The position numbers were made by a program, and so were the translations under genes. A DNA stretch of 29,332 nucleotides, taken from the NCBI GenBank assembly GCA_024681215.1, contig JAILBG010000042.1, forward strand, positions 1 to 29,332. Reading direction: 5' to 3'. The notes below the pieces were generated by a model that did not search any database, had not been told where the DNA came from, and saw only the letters and a list, made by a program, of their open reading frames with translations. The DNA is from RUG563 sp024681215. GTDB taxonomy: Bacteria > Bacillota > Clostridia > Christensenellales > Aristaeellaceae. Below, one piece after another: positions 16,924 to 26,063 of this stretch. The first letter of the stretch is position 1; every line of letters begins with the position of its first letter.

Positions 16924-16962
16924 AATGCCTTCCAGCATTCCGCCGGAAGGCATTCTTTTTTT
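16924..16962 (+). terminator. Rho-independent terminator of rplM-rpsI
   Basis: Perfect 10-bp stem AATGCCTTCC / GGAAGGCATT with an 11-base loop, followed by C and seven T. Confidence 0.92.
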
Positions 16963-16979
16963 GCAATACAGAAAAGGAA

Positions 16980-17006
16980 AAGCCGCCCGAAGGCGGCTTA
17001 TTTTTT
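16980..17006. terminator. Hairpin terminator between rpsI and the 5'-nucleotidase gene
   Basis: 8-bp stem AAGCCGCC / GGCGGCTT with a CGAA loop. A six-T run follows on the plus strand and TTTTCCTTTT on the minus strand, so it can end the minus-strand nucleotidase transcript and back up the rpsI terminator. Confidence 0.8.
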
Positions 17007-17022
17007 GAGTGATTTCAGATGA

Positions 17023-18696
17023 TTATTCTTCCGCGCCCACGGACACGATGCGGCCCTGGCCGTAGGGATTGTCGTATTCCTCGCCGACTACGCCGCCCAG
17101 GGTGCCGGTGATGTAATCGATGAGCACCTGGTTGTCCAGCTTCACGCTCTCCTGCAGCACCTTGGCGCCGGCAAACATGGTGTACCCGTCGCCCTGATTC
17201 AGCAGCTGATAATCATGGGAAGCGACCTTGTAGGTGGCTTCGGGATCCAGGGGCTGGCCGGCTACCAGCACGTTGCGCACGCGGCGCTCCATGGTTTCGT
17301 CAACGCCCGCGAAGAATCCCTTTTCATCCTGCTGGCAGGGGCTGGGGATGGTGGCGTCGTATTCAAAGGTCAATCCGGCCACCTGATCGAAGCCGCCGAA
17401 TTCGCCGGGCAGGGAATGGACGGACCATTCCAGCGCGTCCAGCACCTGCTGGCCGGTGATTTCGATGACGGTGAGGCTGTTGCCGAAGGGATGCACCTTG
17501 AGGATATCGTTCAAAGTGATCTCGCCTTTGTTGATGGTCACGCGGATGCCGCCGCCGTTGACGAACGCGATGTCCGCTTCGCCGCTCTGATCCAGATAAG
17601 CGTCGGCGCACAGGTCGCCCAGGTTGGTTTCGGCCCGGCGGATAATGCGGATGGGCTTGCCCTCGTCGGTGACGGCTTCGGGATCGTTGATGACCAGATC
17701 CACCTGGGTGCTGGCCACGACTTCAGACAGTTTTGCATTCAGCACGTCGGCAGAAGCAGAAACGGCTTCGGAGCCGGCATTGGTAAGCCCCAGCAGCTTC
17801 GGAGCGGCGATATCCATATCCCAGCCATAGAGCTTGGAACCAATGGAGCCGTCCTTGCCGATGGTCAGTACGCCGATATTGGCCAGCTTGGTGCCGCAGG
17901 CAGAACGGACCACATCCTGGCCGTCCTTGTTCTGCATCACGACCTGGTCGGTATCGTGGCTGTGGCCGTCCAGCCAGGCGTCGATGCCGGTGGTGTTCGC
18001 GATCACGTCGCTGTATTTCCAGGGGGTGCATTCGTCCTCGTTGCCCAGATGGCCCATCACGATCACATACTGCGCGCCTTCGGCCCGGGCGTCGTCCACG
18101 GCCTTCTGCACGGCGTTGTATACGCCTTCGCCGGTGTCGTCCTGGAAGAAGCCGTAAATAAATTCGCCGTTTTCATTCATGAAATAGCTGGGGGTGGAGG
18201 ACCGCAGGGTGTAGGGAGTGGACACGCCGACGAAAGCGATCTTCACGCCGTCAAATTCCTTGATGGCGTAGGGGGCGAATACCAATTCGCCTTCCTTATT
18301 GAAATTGCAGCTGAGATAGGGGAAATCTGCTTTTTCCGCCAGCTCCAGGAAACGGTCCATGCCGTAGTCGAATTCATGGTTGCCGGGAATGGCCAGATCA
18401 TAGCCTACGGCATTCATGATGTCGATGATCCCTTCGCCCTTGGTCATGGTGCCGATGGGTTCGCCCTGAATGGCGTCGCCGTCGTCCACCAGCAGGACGT
18501 AATTATCTTTGGAAAGGTTTTCCTTCACCGCGTACACGCCGGCATAGCCCCAGCCGCTGTCGATGCCGCAGTGCACGTCGCTGGTAAAGAGGACCACCAG
18601 GTTTTTCTGCAGCGCGGGGGCGGCGGCTTCCTCGGCAAAAGCGGCGCAGCCCAGCGCAAGGCAGAGGATCAGGAGAAGACTCAGGATTTTTTTCAT
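17023..18696 (-). CDS. Secreted bifunctional metallophosphatase / 5'-nucleotidase
   Basis: 557 residues from an ATG behind AAGGAGGGTG. The N-terminus has a lysine pair, a hydrophobic core and an AFA-EE site at about 19-23, a type I signal peptide; a lipoprotein reading (ALGC) fits less well. The metallophosphatase domain shows the metal ligands D40 and H42 (SDVHCG), the DDGDAIQG loop, GNHEFDYG (105-112), VMGHLGNEDE and DGHSHD. The C-terminal 5'-nucleotidase domain has GGGIRVTINKGEITLNDIL and SHDYQLLNQGDGY for substrate binding. It likely releases nucleosides and phosphate from extracellular nucleotides. No sorting signal is seen at the C-terminus. Confidence 0.92.
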   Translation of the reverse strand: MKKILSLLLILCLALGCAAFAEEAAAPALQKNLVVLFTSDVHCGIDSGWGYAGVYAVKENLSKDNYVLLVDDGDAIQGEPIGTMTKGEGIIDIMNAVGYDLAIPGNHEFDYGMDRFLELAEKADFPYLSCNFNKEGELVFAPYAIKEFDGVKIAFVGVSTPYTLRSSTPSYFMNENGEFIYGFFQDDTGEGVYNAVQKAVDDARAEGAQYVIVMGHLGNEDECTPWKYSDVIANTTGIDAWLDGHSHDTDQVVMQNKDGQDVVRSACGTKLANIGVLTIGKDGSIGSKLYGWDMDIAAPKLLGLTNAGSEAVSASADVLNAKLSEVVASTQVDLVINDPEAVTDEGKPIRIIRRAETNLGDLCADAYLDQSGEADIAFVNGGGIRVTINKGEITLNDILKVHPFGNSLTVIEITGQQVLDALEWSVHSLPGEFGGFDQVAGLTFEYDATIPSPCQQDEKGFFAGVDETMERRVRNVLVAGQPLDPEATYKVASHDYQLLNQGDGYTMFAGAKVLQESVKLDNQVLIDYITGTLGGVVGEEYDNPYGQGRIVSVGAEE

Positions 18697-18741
18697 GCAG
18701 ATTCACCCTCCTTGAAACATATGTATGAAACACCTGTCTCT

Positions 18742-18770
18742 ATTTTACATGAAAAGGGCGTTTATTTCAA
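18742..18770 (-). promoter_or_regulatory. Promoter of the 5'-nucleotidase gene
   Basis: On the minus strand TTGAAA (18765-18770), 17-base spacer and TAAAAT (18742-18747), placed about 45 bases before the start codon. Confidence 0.7.
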
Positions 18771-18879
18771 TGGTTCGGGAACGGAGAAAATTATTAAATA
18801 AATGTTGCTGAAACAGGGATAGAGGAAGGAAAACGGAATGGGCGCGTCGTATCTGCAAACAAGAAAGGAGGCTGATGCG

Positions 18880-19101
18880 ATGAAAGGATTCGTGCCGCGC
18901 GGCAAAATGAGCAAGAAGCAGAGGAAAGAACTGGACAAAAAAGGACGCAGGGAATGGGCGGTTGCGCCGGTGACCCGCGTGATCCCCAACAAAAAGAAAG
19001 AAGCAGAAAAGAAGCCCCGTCCGGGCAGCTACGACGCCGGATGGGGCTTTCCATATATAGGATATTCGGCGGAAAAAACGCAGTCATGTCACAATATGTA
19101 G
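18880..19101 (+). CDS. Small basic protein of unknown function
   Basis: 73 residues from ATG 18880, eight bases after a strong AAAGGAGG; an earlier in-frame ATG at 18838 lacks such a site. The first 50 residues are rich in Lys and Arg (MKGFVPRGKMSKKQRKELD, PVTRVIPNKKK), suggesting nucleic-acid or ribosome contact; the rest is aromatic and Gly-rich (GWGFPYIGY). No signal peptide or membrane segment is seen. It lies alone between the nucleotidase gene and the guaB promoter. I think small proteins with this beginning recur in Clostridia, but I cannot name a family. Confidence 0.6.
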   Translation: MKGFVPRGKMSKKQRKELDKKGRREWAVAPVTRVIPNKKKEAEKKPRPGSYDAGWGFPYIGYSAEKTQSCHNM

Positions 19102-19105
19102 AAAA

Positions 19106-19118
19106 AATTCCGAATATT
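19106..19118 (+). promoter_or_regulatory. PurBox-like site upstream of guaB
   Basis: AATTCCGAATATT matches 12 of 13 positions of the Gram-positive PurBox AWWWCCGAACWWT and ends three bases before the guaB -35 box. No inverted partner was found nearby. Confidence 0.4.
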
Positions 19119-19121
19119 CAG

Positions 19122-19151
19122 TTGACAGCGGGGATAAATGTACGGTATAAT
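19122..19151 (+). promoter_or_regulatory. Promoter of guaB
   Basis: TTGACA (19122-19127), 18-base spacer and TATAAT (19146-19151). This rules out the guaB start candidate at 19138, which would lie upstream of transcription. Confidence 0.8.
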
Positions 19152-19182
19152 TGCAAAAATACATGGGAAGGGGCTGGTAGGA

Positions 19183-20643
19183 TTGCTGCAGAAGGTCGTT
19201 CGGGAAGGGCTTACGTTTGATGATGTGCTGCTGGTGCCGCGCAAAAGCGAGGTGCTGCCCAAGGACGTTTCCCTGGCGGTTCAGCTGACGCCGAAAATCA
19301 AACTGAATATCCCGGTGCTCTCCGCCGCCATGGATACGGTGACGGATTCCCGGCTGGCCATCGCCATCGCCCGGGAAGGCGGGCTGGGCGTGATCCACAA
19401 AAACATGTCCATCACCGAGCAGGCTTCCCAGGTGGACAAGGTGAAGCGCAGCGAACACGGCGTGATCACCGATCCCTTCTTTCTTTCGCCCGAGCATCTG
19501 ATTTCCGACGCCAAGGCCCTCATGTCCCGCTACCGCATCAGCGGCGTGCCCATTACCCAGGGGACGAAGCTGGTGGGCATCCTGACCAACCGCGATTTGC
19601 GCTTTGAAACGGACGAAAGCAAGCGGATCGGAGAGGTGATGACCAGCAAGAACCTGATTACCGCCAAGGAAGGCACCACATTGGACGAAGCCCAGGCCAT
19701 CCTGGCGGCCCACAGGATCGAAAAGCTGCCCATCGTGGACGACGATTTCAACCTGCGGGGCCTGATCACCATCAAGGACATCGAAAAGGCCACCAAATAC
19801 CCCAACAGCGCCAAGGATCAAAACGGCCGATTGCTGTGCGCCGCCGCCGTAGGCGTCAGCCACGACGTAATGGAGCGCATCGAAGCGCTGGTGGCGGCGA
19901 AGGTGGACGTGATCTCCATCGACACCGCTCACGGCCACAGTATGGGCGTGCTCAAAACCATTGAAAAGATCCGCGAAAAATATCCGGATATCCAGCTTTT
20001 CGCCGGCAACGTGGCCACCGCCGCCGCGACCCACGATCTGATCGCCGCGGGCGTGGACTGCGTGAAAGTGGGCATCGGCCCCGGCAGCATCTGCACCACC
20101 CGGGTGGTGGCCGGGATCGGCGTGCCCCAGATCACCGCGGTGGCGGACTGCGCCGAAGAAGCGGACAAATACGGCATCCCCGTTATTTCAGACGGCGGCA
20201 TCAAGTATTCCGGCGATATCGCCAAGGCCATCGCCGCCGGCGCCAAGGCGGTGATGCTGGGCAGCCTGTTCGCCGGCACGGAGGAAGCACCCGGCGAAAT
20301 GGAAATCTATCAGGGCCGTTCCTTCAAGACCTACCGCGGCATGGGCTCCCTGGCGGCCATGGCCAACGGCAGCAAGGACCGCTACTTCCAGGAGGACGCC
20401 AAAAAGCTGGTGCCCGAAGGGGTGGAGGGCCGCGTGCCCTATAAGGGCGTGCTCAGCGACACCGTGTTCCAGCTGATGGGCGGCCTGCGCTCCTCCATGG
20501 GCTACTGCGGCACGCCCACCATCGAGGATCTGAGGCGGGAAGGCGAATTCATCCGCATTACCGGGGCGGGCCTGACGGAAAGCCATCCCCACGATATCTA
20601 CATCACAAAGGAAGCGCCCAATTATTCCAGGATGGACCGCTGA
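19183..20643 (+). CDS. guaB: Inosine-5'-monophosphate dehydrogenase
   Basis: 486 residues from a TTG at 19183, with AAGGGG nine bases upstream and the promoter just before. It oxidises IMP to XMP with NAD, the first committed step to GMP. The barrel begins LTFDDVLLVP; a CBS pair occupies about residues 95-205 (VMTSKNLITAKEGTTLDEA, LPIVDDDFNLRGLITIKDI). The catalytic loop GPGSICTTR places the active cysteine at C304, and the flap with GMGSLAAM and KDRYFQED is complete. guaA, the next step, lies 4.2 kb away on the same strand with its own promoter. Confidence 0.97.
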   Translation: MLQKVVREGLTFDDVLLVPRKSEVLPKDVSLAVQLTPKIKLNIPVLSAAMDTVTDSRLAIAIAREGGLGVIHKNMSITEQASQVDKVKRSEHGVITDPFFLSPEHLISDAKALMSRYRISGVPITQGTKLVGILTNRDLRFETDESKRIGEVMTSKNLITAKEGTTLDEAQAILAAHRIEKLPIVDDDFNLRGLITIKDIEKATKYPNSAKDQNGRLLCAAAVGVSHDVMERIEALVAAKVDVISIDTAHGHSMGVLKTIEKIREKYPDIQLFAGNVATAAATHDLIAAGVDCVKVGIGPGSICTTRVVAGIGVPQITAVADCAEEADKYGIPVISDGGIKYSGDIAKAIAAGAKAVMLGSLFAGTEEAPGEMEIYQGRSFKTYRGMGSLAAMANGSKDRYFQEDAKKLVPEGVEGRVPYKGVLSDTVFQLMGGLRSSMGYCGTPTIEDLRREGEFIRITGAGLTESHPHDIYITKEAPNYSRMDR

Positions 20644-20656
20644 TTTGATGCATAAG

Positions 20657-20686
20657 AAAACCGCCGTTGAAGAACGGCGGTTTTTT
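20657..20686. terminator. Bidirectional terminator between guaB and cvpA
   Basis: Perfect 12-bp stem AAAACCGCCGTT / AACGGCGGTTTT with a GAAG loop and T runs in both directions, 13 bases after guaB and 15 bases beyond the cvpA stop on the other strand. Confidence 0.93.
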
Positions 20687-20701
20687 GAATTGGAAAAACA
20701 A

Positions 20702-21412
20702 TCAGATGATTCCGGAAATCACGCCGGAGAAGAAGCCGTTGGATTGAAAGATCGGGGCAAGGGCGCTTTGATCCACCATATCGTTGAAGGAATCCAGGGG
20801 CACGATGGTTTTCAGCACGGGAAGCATCAGGAACAGCACGTAAATGATCAGCGCGCCCCGCAGCAGGCCGAAAACCCCGCCGACCAGCCAGTCCGCCTGC
20901 CGGAGCAGCGGCAGTTTGAACACGTGCTGCACCAGGCTCAGCACGATGGAAAGCACAAGATAGCTCACAATGAAGCAGACAATGAAGCTGAGCACCTGAA
21001 TGGCCACGAACACCACCGTGTTGGAAACGTACCCGTTCACGGTGGAGACGGAGGTATCGGAAAATACCTGGCCCTTCAGATTGTTTTCCAGAATGTTCTT
21101 GATGGGATCGGGTAGATTCACTTTTTCCAGGATCCTGCTGATCACGCCCTCGTCCATTTGCCCGGCGATCTGCTGATTGGCCAGGCTGGTATCGTCCACG
21201 CGGGTCAGGGCGTCGGTATAATTCACCAGGGTGGATTGGATGCTTTCGTTATTGCTGACGGCGGACGCAAGCGGCGGGCCGAAGAGGACCGCCAGCAGGA
21301 ACGCCAGGATGCAGCACGCCATGGACAGGATGGTGTGCACAAATCCGCGGTAACACCCGTAAATGATGCTGGCCGCCAGGATGAATACAATGGCGATGTC
21401 GATTGCGTTCAT
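20702..21412 (-). CDS. cvpA: CvpA family membrane protein
   Basis: 236 residues from the ATG at 21412, which has GGAGG five bases upstream; the in-frame ATG at 21424 overlaps that site and is less likely. Membrane helices lie at about 5-22, 26-48, 128-155 and 165-200, with YGCYRGFVHTILSM near the start typical of CvpA. A soluble stretch of about 80 residues (about 50-128) separates helix 2 from helix 3. CvpA-like proteins are linked to colicin V production and envelope functions, but their activity is unclear. The gene follows lepA by 57 bases and is probably co-transcribed with it. Confidence 0.8.
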   Translation of the reverse strand: MNAIDIAIVFILAASIIYGCYRGFVHTILSMACCILAFLLAVLFGPPLASAVSNNESIQSTLVNYTDALTRVDDTSLANQQIAGQMDEGVISRILEKVNLPDPIKNILENNLKGQVFSDTSVSTVNGYVSNTVVFVAIQVLSFIVCFIVSYLVLSIVLSLVQHVFKLPLLRQADWLVGGVFGLLRGALIIYVLFLMLPVLKTIVPLDSFNDMVDQSALAPIFQSNGFFSGVISGII

Positions 21413-21469
21413 AAACGCCTCCATGATTTGATTTCAGATAATCAACGGATAAATCGGGGATTTTCTTCC

Positions 21470-23278
<1,809 letters not shown>

Positions 23279-23310
23279 GGGCTGTTTCCTCCTTGCTTAA
23301 TAACCATATT

Positions 23311-23339
23311 ATTATAACGGAAACGGGCAAAAAACGCAA
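23311..23339 (-). promoter_or_regulatory. Promoter of lepA-cvpA
   Basis: On the minus strand TTGCGT (23334-23339), 17-base spacer and TATAAT (23311-23316), 33 bases before the lepA start. Confidence 0.7.
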
Positions 23340-23375
23340 TTCCTTTATCTGCGGGCGACACGATGAAAAACCGCA

Positions 23376-23409
23376 CAAAAAAGGCGCGGCGTCCGGCGCC
23401 GCGCTTTTT
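23376..23409 (-). terminator. Rho-independent terminator of the flavodiiron gene
   Basis: Stem GCGCGGCG / CGCCGCGC (23384-23391 and 23397-23404) flanked by A and T runs. On the minus strand it follows the fprA stop by about 15 bases and ends in TTTTTT, protecting the lepA promoter from read-through. Confidence 0.85.
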
Positions 23410-23423
23410 GAGGGCCCGCTGGA

Positions 23424-24578
23424 TCAGGCTTTCAATTCTTCCGCCAGCTTTTCAAGCTGCGCGATATTTGCGTCGCTGACGGTGGATTTGATGGTGACTA
23501 CGGTTTCGCAGAAGGTCAGATCCTTGCAGCCTTCCAGCAGGTTTTTCATATTTTTTGCCGCCATGGGGGCCCAGGAGCCGTTTTCAATGAAGGCGATTCG
23601 CCGCTTCTGGAAGGCTTTCGCTTTCAGATGGGAAATGAACTCTTCCATCCGGGGGAAGATGCCGCCGTCGTAGGTGGGGGAGGCCAGCACCACGGTGTCA
23701 TACTTGAAGGCTTTCGACACGGATTCGGACAGGATATCCCGGGCCAGATCGGTCACTTCCACGGAAACGCCCTTTTCCCGCAGCATCTCGGCCAGCTTTT
23801 TCGCGGCAACCGCGGTGTTGCCGTGGAGGGTGCCGTAGGCGATGAGCACGCCTTTTTCTTCGGGCTGGTAGCTGCTCCAGGTGTTATATTTGTCGAGATA
23901 ATAGCCCAGATTCTCGCTGAGCACCGGGCCGTGGAGGGGGCAGATGCGCCGCACGTCCAGCGCGGCGGCTTTTTTCAGCAGCGTCTGCACCGGGCCGCCG
24001 TATTTGCCCACGATGTTGATGTAATACTCCCGGGCTTCATCCAGCCAGTCTTCGTCTTCTTCGTCCAAAGCGCCAAATTTGCCGAAAGCGTCGGCGGAAA
24101 ACAGCGTTTTTCCCGTTTCTTCATAAGTGACCATCACTTCGGGCCAATGCACCATGGGCGCCATGAAAAAGCGCAGGGTGTGGGCGCCCAGGGAAAGCGT
24201 ATCGTTTTCCTTGACGGCCAGGGTCCTTGCGGCGAGATCGACATATCCGAACTGGGCCAGCATGCTCATGGCCTTGGCGCTCATGACAAACTGCATGTCC
24301 GGGAACTTGTCCGCCGCAGCGCGCAGGCTGCCGCCGTGATCCGGCTCGATGTGGGAAACGATGAAATATGCGGGCTTGCGGCCGGAAAGCGCCTGATCCA
24401 GATTGGAAACCCATTCCGCCGTTTTCCTGGCGTCCACGGAATCCAGGATCGCTGTTTTTTCATCCAGGATCACATAAGAGTTATAGCTGATGCCGTCGTG
24501 AATGTCGTATTGCCCCTCGAACAGATCCAGCTCGTGATCGTTCACGCCCGTGTAAAGGATGGAATCGCTGATGTTCAT
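23424..24578 (-). CDS. fprA: Flavodiiron protein (A-type flavoprotein)
   Basis: 384 residues from an ATG behind GGGGAAG. The N-terminal metallo-beta-lactamase-like domain has all seven usual diiron ligands: H76, E78, D80 and H81 (SHIEPDHGG), H144, D163 (SADAFG) and H216 (LHGPV). The flavodoxin domain begins at about 242 with the FMN loop AYGTLHGNTA. There is no C-terminal rubredoxin domain, so a separate electron donor is needed. Such cytoplasmic enzymes reduce O2 to water or NO to N2O and protect anaerobes. It is a single gene with its own promoter and terminator. Confidence 0.95.
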   Translation of the reverse strand: MNISDSILYTGVNDHELDLFEGQYDIHDGISYNSYVILDEKTAILDSVDARKTAEWVSNLDQALSGRKPAYFIVSHIEPDHGGSLRAAADKFPDMQFVMSAKAMSMLAQFGYVDLAARTLAVKENDTLSLGAHTLRFFMAPMVHWPEVMVTYEETGKTLFSADAFGKFGALDEEDEDWLDEAREYYINIVGKYGGPVQTLLKKAAALDVRRICPLHGPVLSENLGYYLDKYNTWSSYQPEEKGVLIAYGTLHGNTAVAAKKLAEMLREKGVSVEVTDLARDILSESVSKAFKYDTVVLASPTYDGGIFPRMEEFISHLKAKAFQKRRIAFIENGSWAPMAAKNMKNLLEGCKDLTFCETVVTIKSTVSDANIAQLEKLAEELKA

Positions 24579-24627
24579 TTTTCTTCCCCTTTCCTCTGTT
24601 GAAAACGCAGGCGATGCGCCTTTACAA

Positions 24628-24633
24628 AGTATA
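24628..24633 (-). promoter_or_regulatory. Candidate -10 box of fprA
   Basis: TATACT on the minus strand, 50 bases before the start; the hexamer 17 bases upstream (TTCATT) is a poor -35 match. Confidence 0.45.
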
Positions 24634-24666
24634 ACACAGAATGAGGAAAAAATGAAGAGAAAAGAA

Positions 24667-24710
24667 ATTTACGAACAAATAATGCTGTATTCAAAATAAT
24701 GTTCGCAAAA
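24667..24710 (+). promoter_or_regulatory. Inverted pair of PurBox-like sites upstream of guaA
   Basis: ATTTACGAACAAA (24667-24679) and, on the opposite strand, TTTTGCGAACATT (24698-24710) each match 11 of 13 PurBox positions, both keeping the CGAAC core. The boxes face each other with 18 bases between, close to the 16-17 reported for Bacillus PurR. They lie about 35 bases upstream of the guaA -35 box, between the divergent fprA and guaA promoters. Confidence 0.5.
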
Positions 24711-24745
24711 ACGGCTAAATTTTGTAGAAAAAGTGAAAACAACGC

Positions 24746-24774
24746 TTGATTTCACGTTTTTTGCATGCCATAAT
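24746..24774 (+). promoter_or_regulatory. Promoter of guaA
   Basis: TTGATT (24746-24751), 17-base spacer and CATAAT (24769-24774), 70 bases before the guaA start. Confidence 0.65.
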
Positions 24775-24844
24775 AAGGCAACGGCTCCTTCAAAGGGACC
24801 GGAAAGCGCCCTGGGAAAACGAATGGAAACAGGAGGGTAAAAAC

Positions 24845-25831
24845 ATGGACAGCAACGTACGCCCGGAAACCATGCAGCGGATCAACACCCCGGAATTGGC
24901 CAACGCGTTCATTGAAGAGCAGATCAAAGAAATCAAGGCCCAGGTGGGGAACGGAAAAGTGCTGCTTGCGCTGTCCGGCGGCGTCGATTCTTCCGTGGTG
25001 GCGGCGCTGCTGATTCGCGCCATCGGGAAAAACCTGGTGTGCGTGCATGTGAATCACGGCCTGCTGCGCAAAGGCGAGCCGGAGCAGGTGATCCGGGTAT
25101 TCCGCGATGAAATGGATGCCAATCTGGTTTATGTGGACGCGGTGGACCGGTTCCTGGACAAGCTTGCCGGCGTGTCCGATCCGGAACAAAAGCGCAAGAT
25201 CATCGGCGCGGAGTTTATCCGCGTATTCGAGGAAGAGGCCCGCAAGCAGGAGGGCATCGGCTTCCTGGCCCAGGGCACCATTTATCCCGATATCCTGGAA
25301 AGCGTGGGCGTGAAAGCGCACCACAATGTGGGCGGCCTGCCGGAAGATCTGCAGTTCGCGCTGGTGGAGCCCGTAAAGCTGCTGTATAAGGACGAAGTGC
25401 GCGTGGTGGGCAAAGCCCTGGGCCTGCCGGACAATATGGTATACCGTCAGCCTTTCCCGGGCCCGGGCCTGGGCGTTCGCTGCGTGGGCGCTATCACCAG
25501 GGACCGCCTGGAGGCCCTGCGGGAAGCCGACGCCATCGTGCGGGAAGAGATCGGCAAGCTGCCTGAAACCCCATGGCAGTATTTCTGCGCGATCCCCGAT
25601 TTTCAGTCTACCGGCATCCGTTACGTGGATGGCAAAGGCGTGCGTTATATGGGCTGGGCCGTGGTGATCCGCGCCGTCAATACCTTGGACGCCGTTACCG
25701 CCACCGTGCCGGAGATCCCCTTCTCCGTCCTATGCACCATCCGGGACCGGATCATCGCCACGGTTCCCGGGGTGAACCGCGTGCTGTGGGACATCAGCGA
25801 AAAGCCCGTGGCCACCATCGAGTGGGAATGA
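24845..25831 (+). CDS. guaA: GMP synthase ATP-pyrophosphatase subunit (stand-alone, no glutaminase domain)
   Basis: 328 residues from ATG 24845 behind CAGGAGGG. It amidates XMP to GMP through an adenylated intermediate. The PP-loop SGGVDSS is at 44-50; other conserved parts are QGTIYPDILES, KAHHNVGGLPEDL, QPFPGPGLGVRC and the C-terminal KPVATIEWE. Usual bacterial GuaA is over 500 residues because of an N-terminal class I glutaminase; that domain is absent and the 266 bases upstream cannot encode it. It must use free ammonia or a separate glutaminase, as in archaeal two-subunit enzymes. The 3' end abuts a mobile element. Confidence 0.95.
   Translation: MDSNVRPETMQRINTPELANAFIEEQIKEIKAQVGNGKVLLALSGGVDSSVVAALLIRAIGKNLVCVHVNHGLLRKGEPEQVIRVFRDEMDANLVYVDAVDRFLDKLAGVSDPEQKRKIIGAEFIRVFEEEARKQEGIGFLAQGTIYPDILESVGVKAHHNVGGLPEDLQFALVEPVKLLYKDEVRVVGKALGLPDNMVYRQPFPGPGLGVRCVGAITRDRLEALREADAIVREEIGKLPETPWQYFCAIPDFQSTGIRYVDGKGVRYMGWAVVIRAVNTLDAVTATVPEIPFSVLCTIRDRIIATVPGVNRVLWDISEKPVATIEWE
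25817..25831 (+). other. Probable attachment site region (left end of the mobile element)
   Basis: The last codons of guaA (encoding TIEWE and stop) are a known integration target for tyrosine recombinases. Integrase, excisionase and a phage-type regulator follow directly, so attL is inferred here. The matching attR copy is outside the window, so the exact core is not determined. Confidence 0.4.
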
Positions 25832-26063
25832 CCGCCTGCAGCCCGGAAACCCAGTAACTGCAAGGCTTCCCGTCCCATCCGAGTCCGCTCTGATAACAAA
25901 ATGATAACATTCGCCAGAGCCACCATTATTGTGAGCAATCCGGTGGCTTCGAGGTGCGGGTGCTGTCGGTCTCTGTGAAAACCTGTTTCGAAAAGCCCTT
26001 CGCTGTGGAGGAAATCTTCTTCCGCAGACGGAGGGCTTTTCTGTGTCTGTATGGTTGTGCCGG
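25832..26063. other. Non-coding left end of the mobile element with short repeats
   Basis: No credible gene. The stretch holds a direct repeat TGATAACA at 25891-25898 and 25902-25909 (11-base period), an inverted repeat GCCACC / GGTGGC at 25919-25924 and 25942-25947, and a strong hairpin at 25991-26040. Short direct repeats beside an integration site are typical of recombinase arm or excisionase sites; that role is inferred. Confidence 0.4.
25991..26040. terminator. Long bidirectional hairpin terminator
   Basis: Outer stem AAAAGCCCT / AGGGCTTTT encloses an 11-bp inner stem (CTGTGGAGGAA / TTCTTCCGCAG, with two G-T pairs). TTTT ends both arms. It lies 23 bases after the minus-strand regulator's stop and also blocks read-through from guaA. 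Confidence 0.8.

Noticed and set aside
24672..24705. CGAAC...GTTCG considered as a LexA (SOS) box
   Set aside because: The Gram-positive LexA site needs only four bases between the arms; here there are 24, so the PurBox reading is better.
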